Shown: piece after piece, positions 50,507 to 60,575 of the stretch
Position numbering within the stretch: position 1 is the stretch's first letter
Layout: each line of letters opens with the position of its first letter
DNA from: Leptolyngbya sp. FACHB-60
Lineage (GTDB): Bacteria > Cyanobacteriota > Cyanobacteriia > Phormidesmidales > Phormidesmidaceae
DNA length: 64,000 bases
Assembly (NCBI RefSeq): GCF_014695775.1
Contig: NZ_JACJOX010000077.1
Span: forward strand, 1-64,000
Reading direction: 5' to 3'
Made by a program: the position numbers and the translations under genes
The notes under the pieces: generated by a model
Told to the model about the DNA's origin: nothing
What the model saw: only the letters and a program-made list of their open reading frames with translations
The model's database searches: none

Positions 50507-50829
50507 TTATTCATGCCCCGCGTTTCGTTTTGCTCTTCTGGCGGCGTCTTAAGCACAGCCTCAACAAGCCAAACAGTAAACTGCTCTCGCTCCCGCTGTG
50601 AAAATCGCTCAAGCTCCTGGAGCAAGGCCTTAAACCGAAACCGTAACAGGAAATATCGCTGGTCTTCTTTCGGCACCTCGCTGAGCACCTTGGTCACAAA
50701 CGCTTCCACCCGGGCATTATCAACACCATCCCCTTCATCAATAGTTGCCGGTCCCTCCGCATCAAAGAGACAGAGCTGCTCGGCATCATCGTCGTCGGGA
50801 GCGGGAGAAATGGAAGACTGGTGCACCAC
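50503..50829 (-). CDS. Hypothetical acidic protein coupled to radC
   Basis: The 108-residue product has an acidic N-terminus (DDDDAEQLCLFDAE) and a helical C-terminus (RYFLLRFRFKALLQELERF). Its stop overlaps the radC start (ATGA). The LCLFD-like motif recalls short clamp- or SSB-type peptide motifs but this is weak. No family is recognised. Confidence 0.6.
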   Translation of the reverse strand: MVHQSSISPAPDDDDAEQLCLFDAEGPATIDEGDGVDNARVEAFVTKVLSEVPKEDQRYFLLRFRFKALLQELERFSQREREQFTVWLVEAVLKTPPEEQNETRGMNK

Positions 50830-51078
50830 AGTGATTTATCAAAAGACGAGCCCATTCACTCGCAGTAGAGCTAAGCCCTTCAGCTAGTAGGGGTTATATC
50901 GCCTCAACTAACTACTCGTTCACTGCTCTATGAACTGCCTTGAAATAGCTAGCATGGAGCCCTAGCTAGCGCCAGGAAATTCTGTGTTCGGCATGAATAT
51001 CTACGTCTCCTGGCGCCACCGACAGCGCGTGGCTCGGTGCTTTAGGCAGATTCTTTTAGCTCTAGCCTGTAGCTTTGC

Positions 51079-51324
51079 CTACACTAAGAGGCCATTGACC
51101 TCAGCGAGCGCTTTCTCTTTCACATCAGGTGGTAGCTCTCGCCAGTCCATACCCGCCTCTGCTCCAAGAAGCGCCCACAAAAGGTTCGTTGTCACTTTGC
51201 CTGGATGACGATCTCTTACTTGCATCCAGGCCGAAGCTGCACCGCCAACACGATTGAGGTCTTCCGCCGTGTATACCTCAATCTCAGCGAGCCACTCGCG
51301 AGAAACCGGTCCAATATTTTTCAT
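51079..51324 (-). CDS. TfoX C-terminal-domain protein
   Basis: The 81-residue product from ATG 51324 reads KNIGPVSREWLAEIEVYTAEDL and LLWALLGAEAGMDWRELPPD, the helix-hairpin-helix-like TfoX_C domain alone, without the N-terminal TfoX domain. Stand-alone TfoX_C proteins occur widely in bacteria and on plasmids without a defined role. The frame is open to 51417, but that part overlaps another small frame with better protein character. Confidence 0.75.
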   Translation of the reverse strand: MKNIGPVSREWLAEIEVYTAEDLNRVGGAASAWMQVRDRHPGKVTTNLLWALLGAEAGMDWRELPPDVKEKALAEVNGLLV

Positions 51325-51421
51325 AAACGCGCGCGCTCTTGCAATTTTGGTTAATGGGCATTCTAGGGCAACGCTCATCACAATAGGCAAAATCCATAGC
51401 CCGCACTTGCTTCTCATCCAT
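51284..51421 (-). CDS. Possible 45-residue cysteine-containing small protein overlapping the TfoX_C start
   Basis: The frame MDEKQVRAMDFAYCDERCPRM (partial) continues with PINQNCKSARVYEKYW and ends at 51284, overlapping the TfoX_C gene in another frame by about 40 bases. Three cysteines (CxxxC and a later C) suggest metal binding, and small proteins with YCDERCP-like cores are found on plasmids. Supported only by pattern and overlap. Confidence 0.4.
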   Translation of the reverse strand: MDEKQVRAMDFAYCDERCPRMPINQNCKSARVYEKYWTGFSRVAR

Positions 51422-51424
51422 CAC

Positions 51425-51976
51425 AGAAAAACCAAAGGGCATCCTCTACCGAACACCGCTCGACAACACAGGAGCGTTCCAAAACAAAAAACCCACCGGC
51501 ACCGCTGGCTTGCTGGAGGTTCGCGCTTAAAGTGCATCTACCTTGATATGGCAGTCGCCGCTGTCGGTCTATAGTGCTCAAGTCGAGGGAGACGATCGCT
51601 GGGGTGGTACATGTGGCTCAGGCTGCGCTGTCATGCTGATACTGTTAGGCCCTAGGAGTTGCGCGATCTGGCCAGACTATGATGCCCAAACAAAAACCCC
51701 CACGGGCTAGTGGTGCCGGTGGAGGTTAGGGTGCATCTACAGGACGTTCTCAGGAACTCGCTGCTGTGGTTAGGGTGCCCCGGTCGCTGGGGCGCGGTAG
51801 CCGGGGCAGGATGCAATCGGCCAGGTGGCTTAGTCGGTGGAGCTGACGCGCTTGCAGGCATAAACATTACCTATTGAGCCCTCAGCGATCGGTATTATCT
51901 AGTTGTGATTCTCTAGGTATTAGCCGTCCGACCTACTCCCGCTACATTGCTCCGCAACGTGATTTCAACCAAGAGG
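51425..51976. other. Gap before the first histidine kinase
   Basis: No supported gene in about 550 bases. On the minus strand a 7-bp stem followed by T5 GT3 near 51695-51735 looks like a terminator, although no gene feeds it. The frame of the kinase is open back to 51947. Confidence 0.4.
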
Positions 51977-54796
51977 ATGCCAAATCTGACCCGCTCTCAA
52001 CTATCGCGCTATGGCATCGCTGGTCTCAGCGTTTTACTAGCAACCCTGCTGATGTTGCTGCTAAACCCTATGCTGGCCATGACTCAGAGTCCTTTTCTGT
52101 TATTCTTTGGCGCTGTTACGGTCAGCGCTTGGTCTGGCGGCCTCGGTCCGGGCCTGGTTGCCACGGCTTTATCTGGGTTGATTAGCACCTACTACTTTAT
52201 CCCGCCCCTTTATTCCCTCTCTTTCAACTGGTCCAGCGGCTCGCGGCTGGGTTTATTTTTACTGGAGGGTGTGCTCGTTAGTGTCCTCGCTGGCAAACTG
52301 CGGGCGGCTAAGCACCGGCTTGAGCGCACGTTGTCAAAGCTACGGAGCAGTGAAGGGGAATACCTGCGACTTGCCACGCAGTCGCAGGAACAGGCGAAGA
52401 CGTTAAGAGCAATTTTCTCCGCGTCCGTCGACCATATCTACGTTTTTGATCAAGAGGGGCGCTATGGCTATGTCAGCGATGGTGCTGCTCAGGTACTTGG
52501 TCTTTCACCCGATGCCTTGCTGGGCAAAACCTGGCGAGACATTGGTTTACCCGCTGCGCTCATGGAGCCAGTGGATGCCCAGCGAAAGCAGGTGATATCT
52601 ACCGGGCGGTCGCTCAAAAGTGAAACTGATTTTGTCACAGGGAATGGGGTACGGTCCTACGAATATATTCTTACGCCGCTGAGTACAGCCTCATCAACAC
52701 ACGCTGTAGTGGTCATTTCTCGCGATATTACCGACCGCAAGCAAGCAGAAGCCGAACGTAAACAATCGCTGCTGCGAGAGCAAGCGGCCCGAGCCGAAGC
52801 GGAAATGCAGCGAAATCGGCTGCATTCGCTCTTGGTGCAAGCCCCAGCGCTTATCTGTATCGATCGCGGTCCTGAGCATGTCTTCGAGTTTGCCAATCCG
52901 CTTTACTCTCAATTGGTAGGGCATCGTGAATTAATTGGACTCACGGCGCGAGAAGCCTTCCCTGAATTGGAAGGACAAGGTTTTTTTGAACTGCTGGATC
53001 AAGTGTTTGAAACCGGCCAACCGTTTGTGGGCAACGAAATTGCTGCTCAGTTTGACCGACAAGGCAATGGCACGCTCGAGGAAGGGTTTTTTAACTTTGT
53101 CTATCAGCCGCTTTTCGACGTTAACGGTGCGGTAGAAGGGATCGTTACCTTTAGCTTTGAGGTCACCACTCAAGTTGTGGCCCGGCGGCAAGCCGAAGCG
53201 CTAGCAGAAGATTTAAGAACACAACAGATTGCGCTGAAGAAAAGTGAAGCCCGCTTCAGTCGCTTAGTAGAAGCCAATATTATTGGCGTCCTTTTGGCCG
53301 CACCTAACGGCACCATTCTGGAGGCGAATGATGCCTTCCTCAAAATAGTGGGTTACACCCGTGAAGACCTGAAAAATGGCTTGATGCATTGGGGTGAGAT
53401 GACCCCATTAGAATACCGTCAACAAGACGAGCAAGTATTACAGGAACTGGCGAGCACTGGCAGTTGTGCCCCGTTTGAAAAAGTATACATCCGCAAGGAC
53501 GGCAGCCATGTGCCTATTCTACTCGGTGCCGCACAGCTCGAAAGCGACGAACTGGCTTGGGTTTGTTTTGTTTTGGATCTTACAGAAAGTAAGCAAGTTG
53601 AGGTCTTACTGCGCCAACAAGCGGAGGCTTTAGCCCAGGCCAATCGACTGAAAGATGAGTTTCTTGCGACCGTTTCCCATGAATTGCGGACACCCCTAAA
53701 TGCGATGTTGGGTTGGGCAACCATGCTACGTGAGAAACAGCTGGATGACGCCACTCAACAGCGCGCGATCGAGACGATCGAGCGTAATGCTAGAGCGCAA
53801 AACCAACTGATTAATGACTTGTTAGATGTCTCTCGGATCATTACTGGCAAACTTCGCCTAGATGTGCGTCCTGTTGCGCTGGTTTCGGTGCTGGAGGCGG
53901 CGATCGATTCGATCCGGCCGGCCGCAGAAGCCAAGGGCATTCGCCTGCAAAGTCTTCTAGACCCGGCTGCGGGACCCATTTCTGGCGACCCAGACCGGCT
54001 TCAGCAAGTATTTTGGAATTTGTTGTCGAATGCCGTGAAGTTCACCCCGAAATGCGGTCGCATTCAGCTTCGCTTAGAGCGCATTAATTCACACGTTGAG
54101 ATCACAGTCAGCGACACCGGACAGGGTATCAGCCCCGAGTTTCTGCCCTATGTGTTTGACCGCTTACAGCAAGCGGACAGTACCACCACTAGAACTCATG
54201 GTGGGTTGGGGTTAGGCTTAGCGATTGTACGGCATTTGGTTGAACTTCATGGCGGACAGGTTCATGTGGCGAGTGCGGGGGAAGGTAAGGGAACAACTTT
54301 CATAGTTAATTTACCCATTACGATCTTTCGACCCGAACCAGCTACTAGTGAACGTGTGCATCCGACGGTCTGCGATACGGCTCCTTTCATAGACACACCC
54401 AGCCTGGCTGGGATCAAGGTTTTGATTGTCGATGACGAAGCTGATGCCCGAGAGCTTCTAGCTACACTGTTGAGGCGAAGTGGGGCCGTGGTCACCATTG
54501 TGGCATCGGCGCAGGAAGCGTTGGCTACCATCACCCAAAGCTCGTTAGAGCAAAGACCTGACATCTTGGTGAGTGACATTGGCATGCCCGAGGTAGATGG
54601 ATATACGCTGATGCGGCAAGTGCGTGCCCTAACGCCAGAGCAGGGAGGCAGAATGCCAGCCATTGCCCTTACCGCTTATGCACGTACGGAAGATCGCATC
54701 AAAGCATTGGCGGCTGGCTTTCAATCCCATGTCCCCAAGCCAGTAGAGCCCGCTGAATTTATTGCAGTTGTGGTCAACTTAAGTGAGCGCTTGTAA
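51977..54796 (+). CDS. Membrane hybrid histidine kinase (DUF4118-PAS3-HisKA-HATPase-REC)
   Basis: Taken from ATG 51977 (939 residues; TTG 51947 also possible). Three to four membrane helices of the KdpD-like DUF4118 type (about 8-110; GGLGPGLVATALSGLISTYYF partly quoted) are followed by three PAS domains (about 145-265, 285-410, 425-545), HisKA with SHELRTP (His about 568), HATPase with N box WNLLSNAVKF and G boxes DTGQGIS and GGLGLGLAIV, and a C-terminal receiver (VLIVDDEAD, phospho-Asp in VSDIGMPE about 865, K in VPKPVE). It is a sensor that can phosphorylate its own receiver; no output domain is attached. Confidence 0.93.
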   Translation: MPNLTRSQLSRYGIAGLSVLLATLLMLLLNPMLAMTQSPFLLFFGAVTVSAWSGGLGPGLVATALSGLISTYYFIPPLYSLSFNWSSGSRLGLFLLEGVLVSVLAGKLRAAKHRLERTLSKLRSSEGEYLRLATQSQEQAKTLRAIFSASVDHIYVFDQEGRYGYVSDGAAQVLGLSPDALLGKTWRDIGLPAALMEPVDAQRKQVISTGRSLKSETDFVTGNGVRSYEYILTPLSTASSTHAVVVISRDITDRKQAEAERKQSLLREQAARAEAEMQRNRLHSLLVQAPALICIDRGPEHVFEFANPLYSQLVGHRELIGLTAREAFPELEGQGFFELLDQVFETGQPFVGNEIAAQFDRQGNGTLEEGFFNFVYQPLFDVNGAVEGIVTFSFEVTTQVVARRQAEALAEDLRTQQIALKKSEARFSRLVEANIIGVLLAAPNGTILEANDAFLKIVGYTREDLKNGLMHWGEMTPLEYRQQDEQVLQELASTGSCAPFEKVYIRKDGSHVPILLGAAQLESDELAWVCFVLDLTESKQVEVLLRQQAEALAQANRLKDEFLATVSHELRTPLNAMLGWATMLREKQLDDATQQRAIETIERNARAQNQLINDLLDVSRIITGKLRLDVRPVALVSVLEAAIDSIRPAAEAKGIRLQSLLDPAAGPISGDPDRLQQVFWNLLSNAVKFTPKCGRIQLRLERINSHVEITVSDTGQGISPEFLPYVFDRLQQADSTTTRTHGGLGLGLAIVRHLVELHGGQVHVASAGEGKGTTFIVNLPITIFRPEPATSERVHPTVCDTAPFIDTPSLAGIKVLIVDDEADARELLATLLRRSGAVVTIVASAQEALATITQSSLEQRPDILVSDIGMPEVDGYTLMRQVRALTPEQGGRMPAIALTAYARTEDRIKALAAGFQSHVPKPVEPAEFIAVVVNLSERL

Positions 54797-54841
54797 GGGC
54801 TCGCAATCTTAGCCAGTGGGTCAGCACCGACCAAAATAAAT

Positions 54842-54866
54842 CCCACCAGCCAGTGCAGCTGGTGGG
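54842..54866. terminator. Hairpin after the first histidine kinase
   Basis: CCCACCAGC (54842-54850) and GCTGGTGGG (54858-54866) form a 9-bp stem with a 7-base loop 45 bases after the kinase stop. AAATAAAT precedes it and AAATTCT follows, so the T-rich flank suits minus-strand termination better than plus; it is probably a weak bidirectional terminator. Confidence 0.55.
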
Positions 54867-55042
54867 AAATTCTCAGGATGTATCGCAAATATGCTGAACC
54901 TAGGTTGCCCCAATTGGTCGAGGGTCGCGCAGGGGCAAGCCGGATGGCTTAGATGTGGCCTAAAGCACGCACTAAACAAGTCTTGCTTAAATTAAAACGT
55001 CTATCTTGGGGATGATTTATATTTCCGTCAGAGTCGAGTTGA

Positions 55043-58000
55043 ATGGATTTACCGTTTATGTATACGGCTCCACCCTCAATGAAACGCGACGCGAGCGGAA
55101 AGTTTGTGAACAATTGGGATCAAGAGACCAAGCATCGAGTCAGCTTATCCCTAACCCACACAGCTTGGCGATCGCTCGATCAAGCGGCGCAACAGCGAGG
55201 TACGTCTCGCTCCGAAGTGATTGAACGGTTTGCCCGCAGTTTGGAGGTGAAGGATAGCATCAACTCCAACGGCAGCTCCAATGGAGAAAGTCCTCAAGTT
55301 GTGAGGCTGCAAAACCAACTGCTTGAGCCACAGCAGAGCCAGGCGTTAGCGGCGCGGTTAGCCCATACCCCAGGTCAAGTTGATCGGGCAACAGAGCTTA
55401 AAGTCGTCACTATTTTAGAAAGCATCACCGATGCGTTTGTGGCCTTTGACCGCGATTGGCACTACACCTACGTCAACCAGGCCGCCGCCCAAATTTTGCA
55501 CAAAACCCCTGAAGAGCTGATTGGCAAACAGGTTTGGAACGACGTTTTTCCTGAGTTGGTGGGCGGGGTGGCCTACCAGGCCATGCATCGGGCGATCGCT
55601 GAGCAAATTCCGGTAGCCTGGGAAGAGTTCGGCGAGCCTCTTCATCCCTGCCTGGAGGCAAAAGCCTACCCTTCATCGGAGGGTCTCACAGTTTATTTTC
55701 GAGATGTGACCGAACGCAAACAGGCCGAGGTAGAACGAGAGCGATTGCTCCGCGAGTTAGAAACAGAACATGCCCAGTTTGAAGCAGTGCTACGCCAGAT
55801 GCCGGCGGGCGTGCTGATTGCCGAGGCCGGGTCTAACAAATTAGTGCTGGCCAATGAGCAGGCGAAACGAACGCTGGGCTGTAGCTATGAGCAGTCCTAC
55901 GAACTAGAAGCCTATGTACCCATCACTCCCTATGAAGCGTTTCGCCCCGATGGGCAGAAGTATGCGCCCCATGACTATCCCCTGCCGCGATCGCTGAGAG
56001 CCGGTGAAGTCATCATCAACGAGGAGATAGAGCTCCGCCAAGAAGACGGTCAGCGGACTGTAATTAGCGTCAGTTCAGCCCCAATTTTGGATCGGCAAGG
56101 GCAAATTTTAGCGGCTGCCGTCGTGTTTCAAGACATTACCGAACGTCAGCAAACCGAAAGGCTACTCAGGCAGCAGGCTGAAGATCTTGAAAACCAGCAA
56201 AAATGGTTAGAAGCCGTTCTCGATCTAATGCCAACGCCAACGGTTTTTGTTGAACCAGACACCGCAAAAGTCATTTTTGCCAACCGAATTGCGAATGAGT
56301 TAGCCGGGGGAGATTTACCCAAAAATAAATCCTTAGAGGAATATACCGACGCCTATTACTGCACCAATGCCCAGGGCGATCGCATTGCCCCCGAGCAAAT
56401 GCCAGCTGTACTAGTTGCCCGGGGGGAGCGCTTACAAAACTATGAGATGAACTGGCATACCCCCGACGGCGTTCGGGCCACCCTCTGCTGGGGAGAAACC
56501 ATGCCCGCCATGTATGGGCATGGGGCGATCGGCATTGGCATGTTTCAAGATGTGACCCGCCTCAAACAAATTGAGGCGAACCTACGCCAGACCGAAGAGC
56601 GCCTACAGCTTGCCCTCTCATCAGCCCAAATGGTCGCTTGGGATTGGGATGTAGAAACAGATCAGGTCGTCTGTTCTCCCAATGCCCAAGAAATTTGGGG
56701 CATGGAGGTGGGCACCGCAGACGAGTTTCGGGCTCCGATTCACCCAGACGATCGACTCCTGCTGATGCAGGCGACCGAGCAGGCCATTGTGGGCGATCAG
56801 TCCTTTGCCCAAGAGTATCGAGTGGTCGCTGCCGACGGTGAAGTGCGCTGGCTTAAGGCTCAGGGGCAGGTTTACCTCAACGAAGCTGGGCAAGCGGTAC
56901 GCGTGGCCGGGGTTTCAATCAACATCACCGAGCGCAAGCACATCGAAGCCAATCGCGAGGCCCTACTGGCAGAACTCCAGCGCAAAGAACAGCAGCAGCA
57001 ATTTTTGATTGAGCTAAACGATGCCGCTCGCACCCTGCAAGACTCAGAGGAAATTGTCTGGCAGGTCGTTAACGCCACCGGTCAGCACTTCAACGTCACG
57101 CGCTGCGCCTACGGTGAAATTGATGCCGCCCAAGAGCACGTAATCGTTGAGCGCGACTACTGCAATGGCGTCACCAGCGTGGTGGGAATCCACCAGATGG
57201 ATTCGTTTGGGGCTGACATCATCGCCGAGCTCAAGCAGGGCAAAACCATTGTGGTCGATGATGTCGATCGCGACCCTCGCACCAGGACCAGTGCGGCGGC
57301 CTTTGCCGCCATTGAGACCCGGTCGCTGCTCTGTGTGCCCCTGGTAAAGCGCGGGCGGTTTGTTGCCATACTGGTGTTGCATCACGTCACGCCACGCCGC
57401 TGGACGGCCGACAACGTGGCCATGATAGAGCGCATTGCTGAAAAAACCTGGCTGGCCGTAGAGCGATCGCGGGCCGAAGCCGAACTGCGTGAGAGCGAAG
57501 CACGGCTACAGCTCGCCCTCAACATTGGCCGCATGGGCACCTGGGAATGGGACATGCAGGCCAATACAATGCGTTGGTCGGCGGGGCATTTCACTATCCT
57601 GGGTTATCAACCCGACGAATGCGAACCGAGCTACGAGATGTGGGCCAGCCGCACCCATCCCGATGACCTGCCAACCGCTGCGGCAAAGCTCCAGCAGGCG
57701 ATTCAGGAGCGCACCGAGTACTATCACGAATATCGCCTGCGCTGGCCCGATGGGACCATTCGCTGGGTCGAGGCCAGGGGGCAGTTTTCCTACGATGTTC
57801 AGGGCCACCCCAAGCAATCCATCGGCGCTGTCATCGACATTACCGATCGCAAGCAGGCCGAAGAGGCCCTGCACCAAGCACTGCAAAAGCTCAACTTTCA
57901 CGTTGAAAATACGCCTATGGCCGTCGTCGAGTGGAATCGCGACTTTCGCGTGACTCGGTGGTCGGCAGGCGCAGAGCGCATCTTGGGTTGGCAAGCGGAA

Positions 58001-60367
58001 GAAATGCTGGGCAAAACGTTAACCGAGATCCCGTTTGTCTATGAGGAGGATTTAGAACCCGTTGCTGACGTCTGCCGCCGATTGGTCTATGGCGAAGAAC
58101 CCCATATTCTTTCCTACAACCGCAACTACACCAAAGATCGCGCCGTTGTCCACTGTGAGTGGTACAACTCCAGTCTCAAAGATGAATCAGGACAGATGAC
58201 CTCAGTCTTGTCTCTAGTGCTGGATGTCACCGATCGCAAGCAAGCCGAGCAGGAGCGCGAACAGCTGCTCGAGCGAGAACGCGTGGCTCGAGCCCAGGCC
58301 GAAGCCGCCCAACAGCAGCTGGCCACCCTCGTTGACGTCTCCCCGGTTGGGCTGGCGCTATTGGACAGTGAGCAGCGCTTTATCGCCATCAACGAAGCCC
58401 TGGCTGAAATCAATGGGTCATCCCGTGACCATCACTTGGGTAAGTCCGTTGCGGAGCTATTTGGTGCCTCTGATCCCGCCATCGTTGACGTTATTGGCCA
58501 GATTTATGCCACAGGTGAGCCGTTTATCTCGCCCAGCCTACCCGTCAATATACCTGGGCGTGACGATCGCCGCCCTGGCTACTACAACGTTCACTATCTG
58601 CCAACGTTTGACTTAAATCACCAGATAGAAAGACTTTTAGCCTATGTTGTCGATGTCACCGAGCGCGTCAAGTTAGAGCGCGCCCAGCAGTTTCTGGCTG
58701 AATCGAGCGCCGTGCTGGCCTCGTCTCTAGACTACCAAACCACCTTAGAGCAGGTGGCCCAGCTCACCGTACCGAAACTGGCCGACTGGTGTACGGTTCA
58801 CATTGTGGAAGAGGACGGCGCGGTCGACCAAATTGCCGTGGCACACGTTGACCCAGCCAAGCTGGAATGGGCTTACCAGATTCGAGACAAGTATCCCTTA
58901 GATACCGATGCAGAGCGCGGTGCCGCCCTGACCCTGCGCACCGGACAGCCAGACCTGGTGCCTGAAATTCCCGATGAGCTGTTGGTTCACGCTGCTAAAG
59001 ACCCTGAGCATTTAGAGATTTTGCGGCAGGTGGGCTTTAGCTCAGTGATGACGGTGCCGCTGCGCACTCAAGACCAGGTGGTCGGCGTGATCTCGTTTAT
59101 CTCGGCTGAGTCGGGCCGCCGCTACACCACCGCAGATTTGCAGCTCGCCGAAGAGTTGGCGCATCGGGCTTCCCTAGCGATCGAAAATGCTCAGCTCTAT
59201 CGGGCCGCTCAGCGTGATCGCACCAAAGCCGAAACCGCCAACCGTATCAAAGACGAGTTCTTGGCCGTCTTGTCCCATGAGTTGCGATCGCCCCTGAACC
59301 CGATTTTGGGCTGGGCCAGACTATTGCGCAGCAGACAGCTGTCTGCGGCCAAAACAGACCAAGCCTTAGAAACCATTGAGCGCAACGCCAAACTCCAGGC
59401 TCAGCTGATCGAAGACCTGCTCGATGTTTCCCGCATTTTGCAGGGCAAGATGACCTTGAACGTTACCCCAGTAAACCTAGTCACCACCATTGAAGCGGCA
59501 GCTGAAACCGTGCGCCTGGCGGCTGAAGCCAAACGGATTCACATTCAAACCACGCTGAATGCGATCGCGGGCCAGGTTTTGGGCGACACCAACCGACTCC
59601 AGCAGGTGATCTGGAACCTGCTCTCCAATGCGGTCAAGTTCACCCCGGCGGGTGGGCAAGTCGCCCTCACCCTAGAGCAGGTTGACGCCTATGCTCAAAT
59701 TCAGGTGCGAGACACCGGCAAGGGTATTCATCCAGCCTTTTTGCCCCACGTATTTGACTATTTCCGTCAAGAAGATGGCACCACCACCCGTCAGTTTGGC
59801 GGCCTCGGCCTGGGCCTGGCGATCGTGCGTCAGCTCACCGAACTGCACGGCGGGATGGTGGCGGCAGACAGCCCAGGACAAGACCTCGGCGCAACCTTTA
59901 CGGTGCGGCTCCCCCTCAACCTGGAAGGGCAGGATCAGCCGTCGCCCGCTGAACCGTTAAAGAAAGCAACCGACTTAACCGGGCTACAGATCTTAGTGGT
60001 TGACGACGAGGCCGACATGCGAGAGCTAGCGTCTTTTGTTCTCAGCCAGGCGGGGGCTGAGGTAGCGGTTGCCGGCTCAGCCCTGCAGGCCCTCAATCGG
60101 CTGAATCAGTCTATGCCCGACCTGTTGCTGTGCGATATCGGCATGCCAGAGATGAATGGCTATGAACTGATTCAGCAGATTCGCCAACGGCGTCACGACC
60201 AGGGTGGCAATATTCCTGCGATCGCCCTGACGGCCTACGCAGGCGAGGTCAATCAGCAGCATGCTCTGGCCGCTGGCTTTCAGCTGCATTTGGCCAAACC
60301 CATTGAGCCAGACCTACTGGTGAGCACGATCGCTACGTTAGTGAAGCCTCAATCGCAAGAATGCTAG
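55043..60367 (+). CDS. Giant cytoplasmic hybrid histidine kinase with N-terminal RHH-like domain
   Basis: The 1774-residue protein (ATG 55043; ATG 55079 possible) starts with an unusual segment reading KHRVSLSLTHTAWRSLDQAA and GTSRSEVIERFARSLE (about residues 30-70), the pattern of a ribbon-helix-helix DNA-binding domain. Then follow PAS domains (about 115-235, 245-375, 385-510, 525-650), a GAF domain (about 660-815), three more PAS domains (about 820-945, 950-1075, 1090-1215), a second GAF (about 1225-1385), HisKA with SHELRSP (His about 1411), HATPase (NLLSNAVKF, GGLGLGLAIV) and a receiver (VLVVDDEAD-like, Asp about 1697). No membrane segment. Many GCGATCGC-type sites support a cyanobacterial origin. 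Confidence 0.93.
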   Translation: MDLPFMYTAPPSMKRDASGKFVNNWDQETKHRVSLSLTHTAWRSLDQAAQQRGTSRSEVIERFARSLEVKDSINSNGSSNGESPQVVRLQNQLLEPQQSQALAARLAHTPGQVDRATELKVVTILESITDAFVAFDRDWHYTYVNQAAAQILHKTPEELIGKQVWNDVFPELVGGVAYQAMHRAIAEQIPVAWEEFGEPLHPCLEAKAYPSSEGLTVYFRDVTERKQAEVERERLLRELETEHAQFEAVLRQMPAGVLIAEAGSNKLVLANEQAKRTLGCSYEQSYELEAYVPITPYEAFRPDGQKYAPHDYPLPRSLRAGEVIINEEIELRQEDGQRTVISVSSAPILDRQGQILAAAVVFQDITERQQTERLLRQQAEDLENQQKWLEAVLDLMPTPTVFVEPDTAKVIFANRIANELAGGDLPKNKSLEEYTDAYYCTNAQGDRIAPEQMPAVLVARGERLQNYEMNWHTPDGVRATLCWGETMPAMYGHGAIGIGMFQDVTRLKQIEANLRQTEERLQLALSSAQMVAWDWDVETDQVVCSPNAQEIWGMEVGTADEFRAPIHPDDRLLLMQATEQAIVGDQSFAQEYRVVAADGEVRWLKAQGQVYLNEAGQAVRVAGVSINITERKHIEANREALLAELQRKEQQQQFLIELNDAARTLQDSEEIVWQVVNATGQHFNVTRCAYGEIDAAQEHVIVERDYCNGVTSVVGIHQMDSFGADIIAELKQGKTIVVDDVDRDPRTRTSAAAFAAIETRSLLCVPLVKRGRFVAILVLHHVTPRRWTADNVAMIERIAEKTWLAVERSRAEAELRESEARLQLALNIGRMGTWEWDMQANTMRWSAGHFTILGYQPDECEPSYEMWASRTHPDDLPTAAAKLQQAIQERTEYYHEYRLRWPDGTIRWVEARGQFSYDVQGHPKQSIGAVIDITDRKQAEEALHQALQKLNFHVENTPMAVVEWNRDFRVTRWSAGAERILGWQAEEMLGKTLTEIPFVYEEDLEPVADVCRRLVYGEEPHILSYNRNYTKDRAVVHCEWYNSSLKDESGQMTSVLSLVLDVTDRKQAEQEREQLLERERVARAQAEAAQQQLATLVDVSPVGLALLDSEQRFIAINEALAEINGSSRDHHLGKSVAELFGASDPAIVDVIGQIYATGEPFISPSLPVNIPGRDDRRPGYYNVHYLPTFDLNHQIERLLAYVVDVTERVKLERAQQFLAESSAVLASSLDYQTTLEQVAQLTVPKLADWCTVHIVEEDGAVDQIAVAHVDPAKLEWAYQIRDKYPLDTDAERGAALTLRTGQPDLVPEIPDELLVHAAKDPEHLEILRQVGFSSVMTVPLRTQDQVVGVISFISAESGRRYTTADLQLAEELAHRASLAIENAQLYRAAQRDRTKAETANRIKDEFLAVLSHELRSPLNPILGWARLLRSRQLSAAKTDQALETIERNAKLQAQLIEDLLDVSRILQGKMTLNVTPVNLVTTIEAAAETVRLAAEAKRIHIQTTLNAIAGQVLGDTNRLQQVIWNLLSNAVKFTPAGGQVALTLEQVDAYAQIQVRDTGKGIHPAFLPHVFDYFRQEDGTTTRQFGGLGLGLAIVRQLTELHGGMVAADSPGQDLGATFTVRLPLNLEGQDQPSPAEPLKKATDLTGLQILVVDDEADMRELASFVLSQAGAEVAVAGSALQALNRLNQSMPDLLLCDIGMPEMNGYELIQQIRQRRHDQGGNIPAIALTAYAGEVNQQHALAAGFQLHLAKPIEPDLLVSTIATLVKPQSQEC

Positions 60368-60369
60368 GG

Positions 60370-60575
60370 CGTGTTTTAGGGACCTAGAGCTAGAGGCGTC
60401 AGAACGTTCCCAAGGTGGCTTTAAAACCAAAATCCATCTGCGCTGCGAGGGAAATAGATTGCCTGTTACCTTTCTGTTCATGGTTGGCGAGCGCCATGAG
60501 GCGGCCCTGTTTGAACCGTTGATGGAAAGAAGGAGGTTAAAGGCCTTAACGTTGGGCGACAAGGTAACGCTCGAA
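60370..60575 (+). pseudogene. Fragment of an IS4/IS5-type transposase
   Basis: A frame without start directly after the kinase stop reads SERSQGGFKTKIHLRCEG, VTFLFMVGERHEAALFEPLM and LKALTLGDK, the segment around the second catalytic region of IS5-like DDE transposases (GFSTKIH...GDKGY). The rest of the gene is missing. It marks an old insertion scar. Confidence 0.65.
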
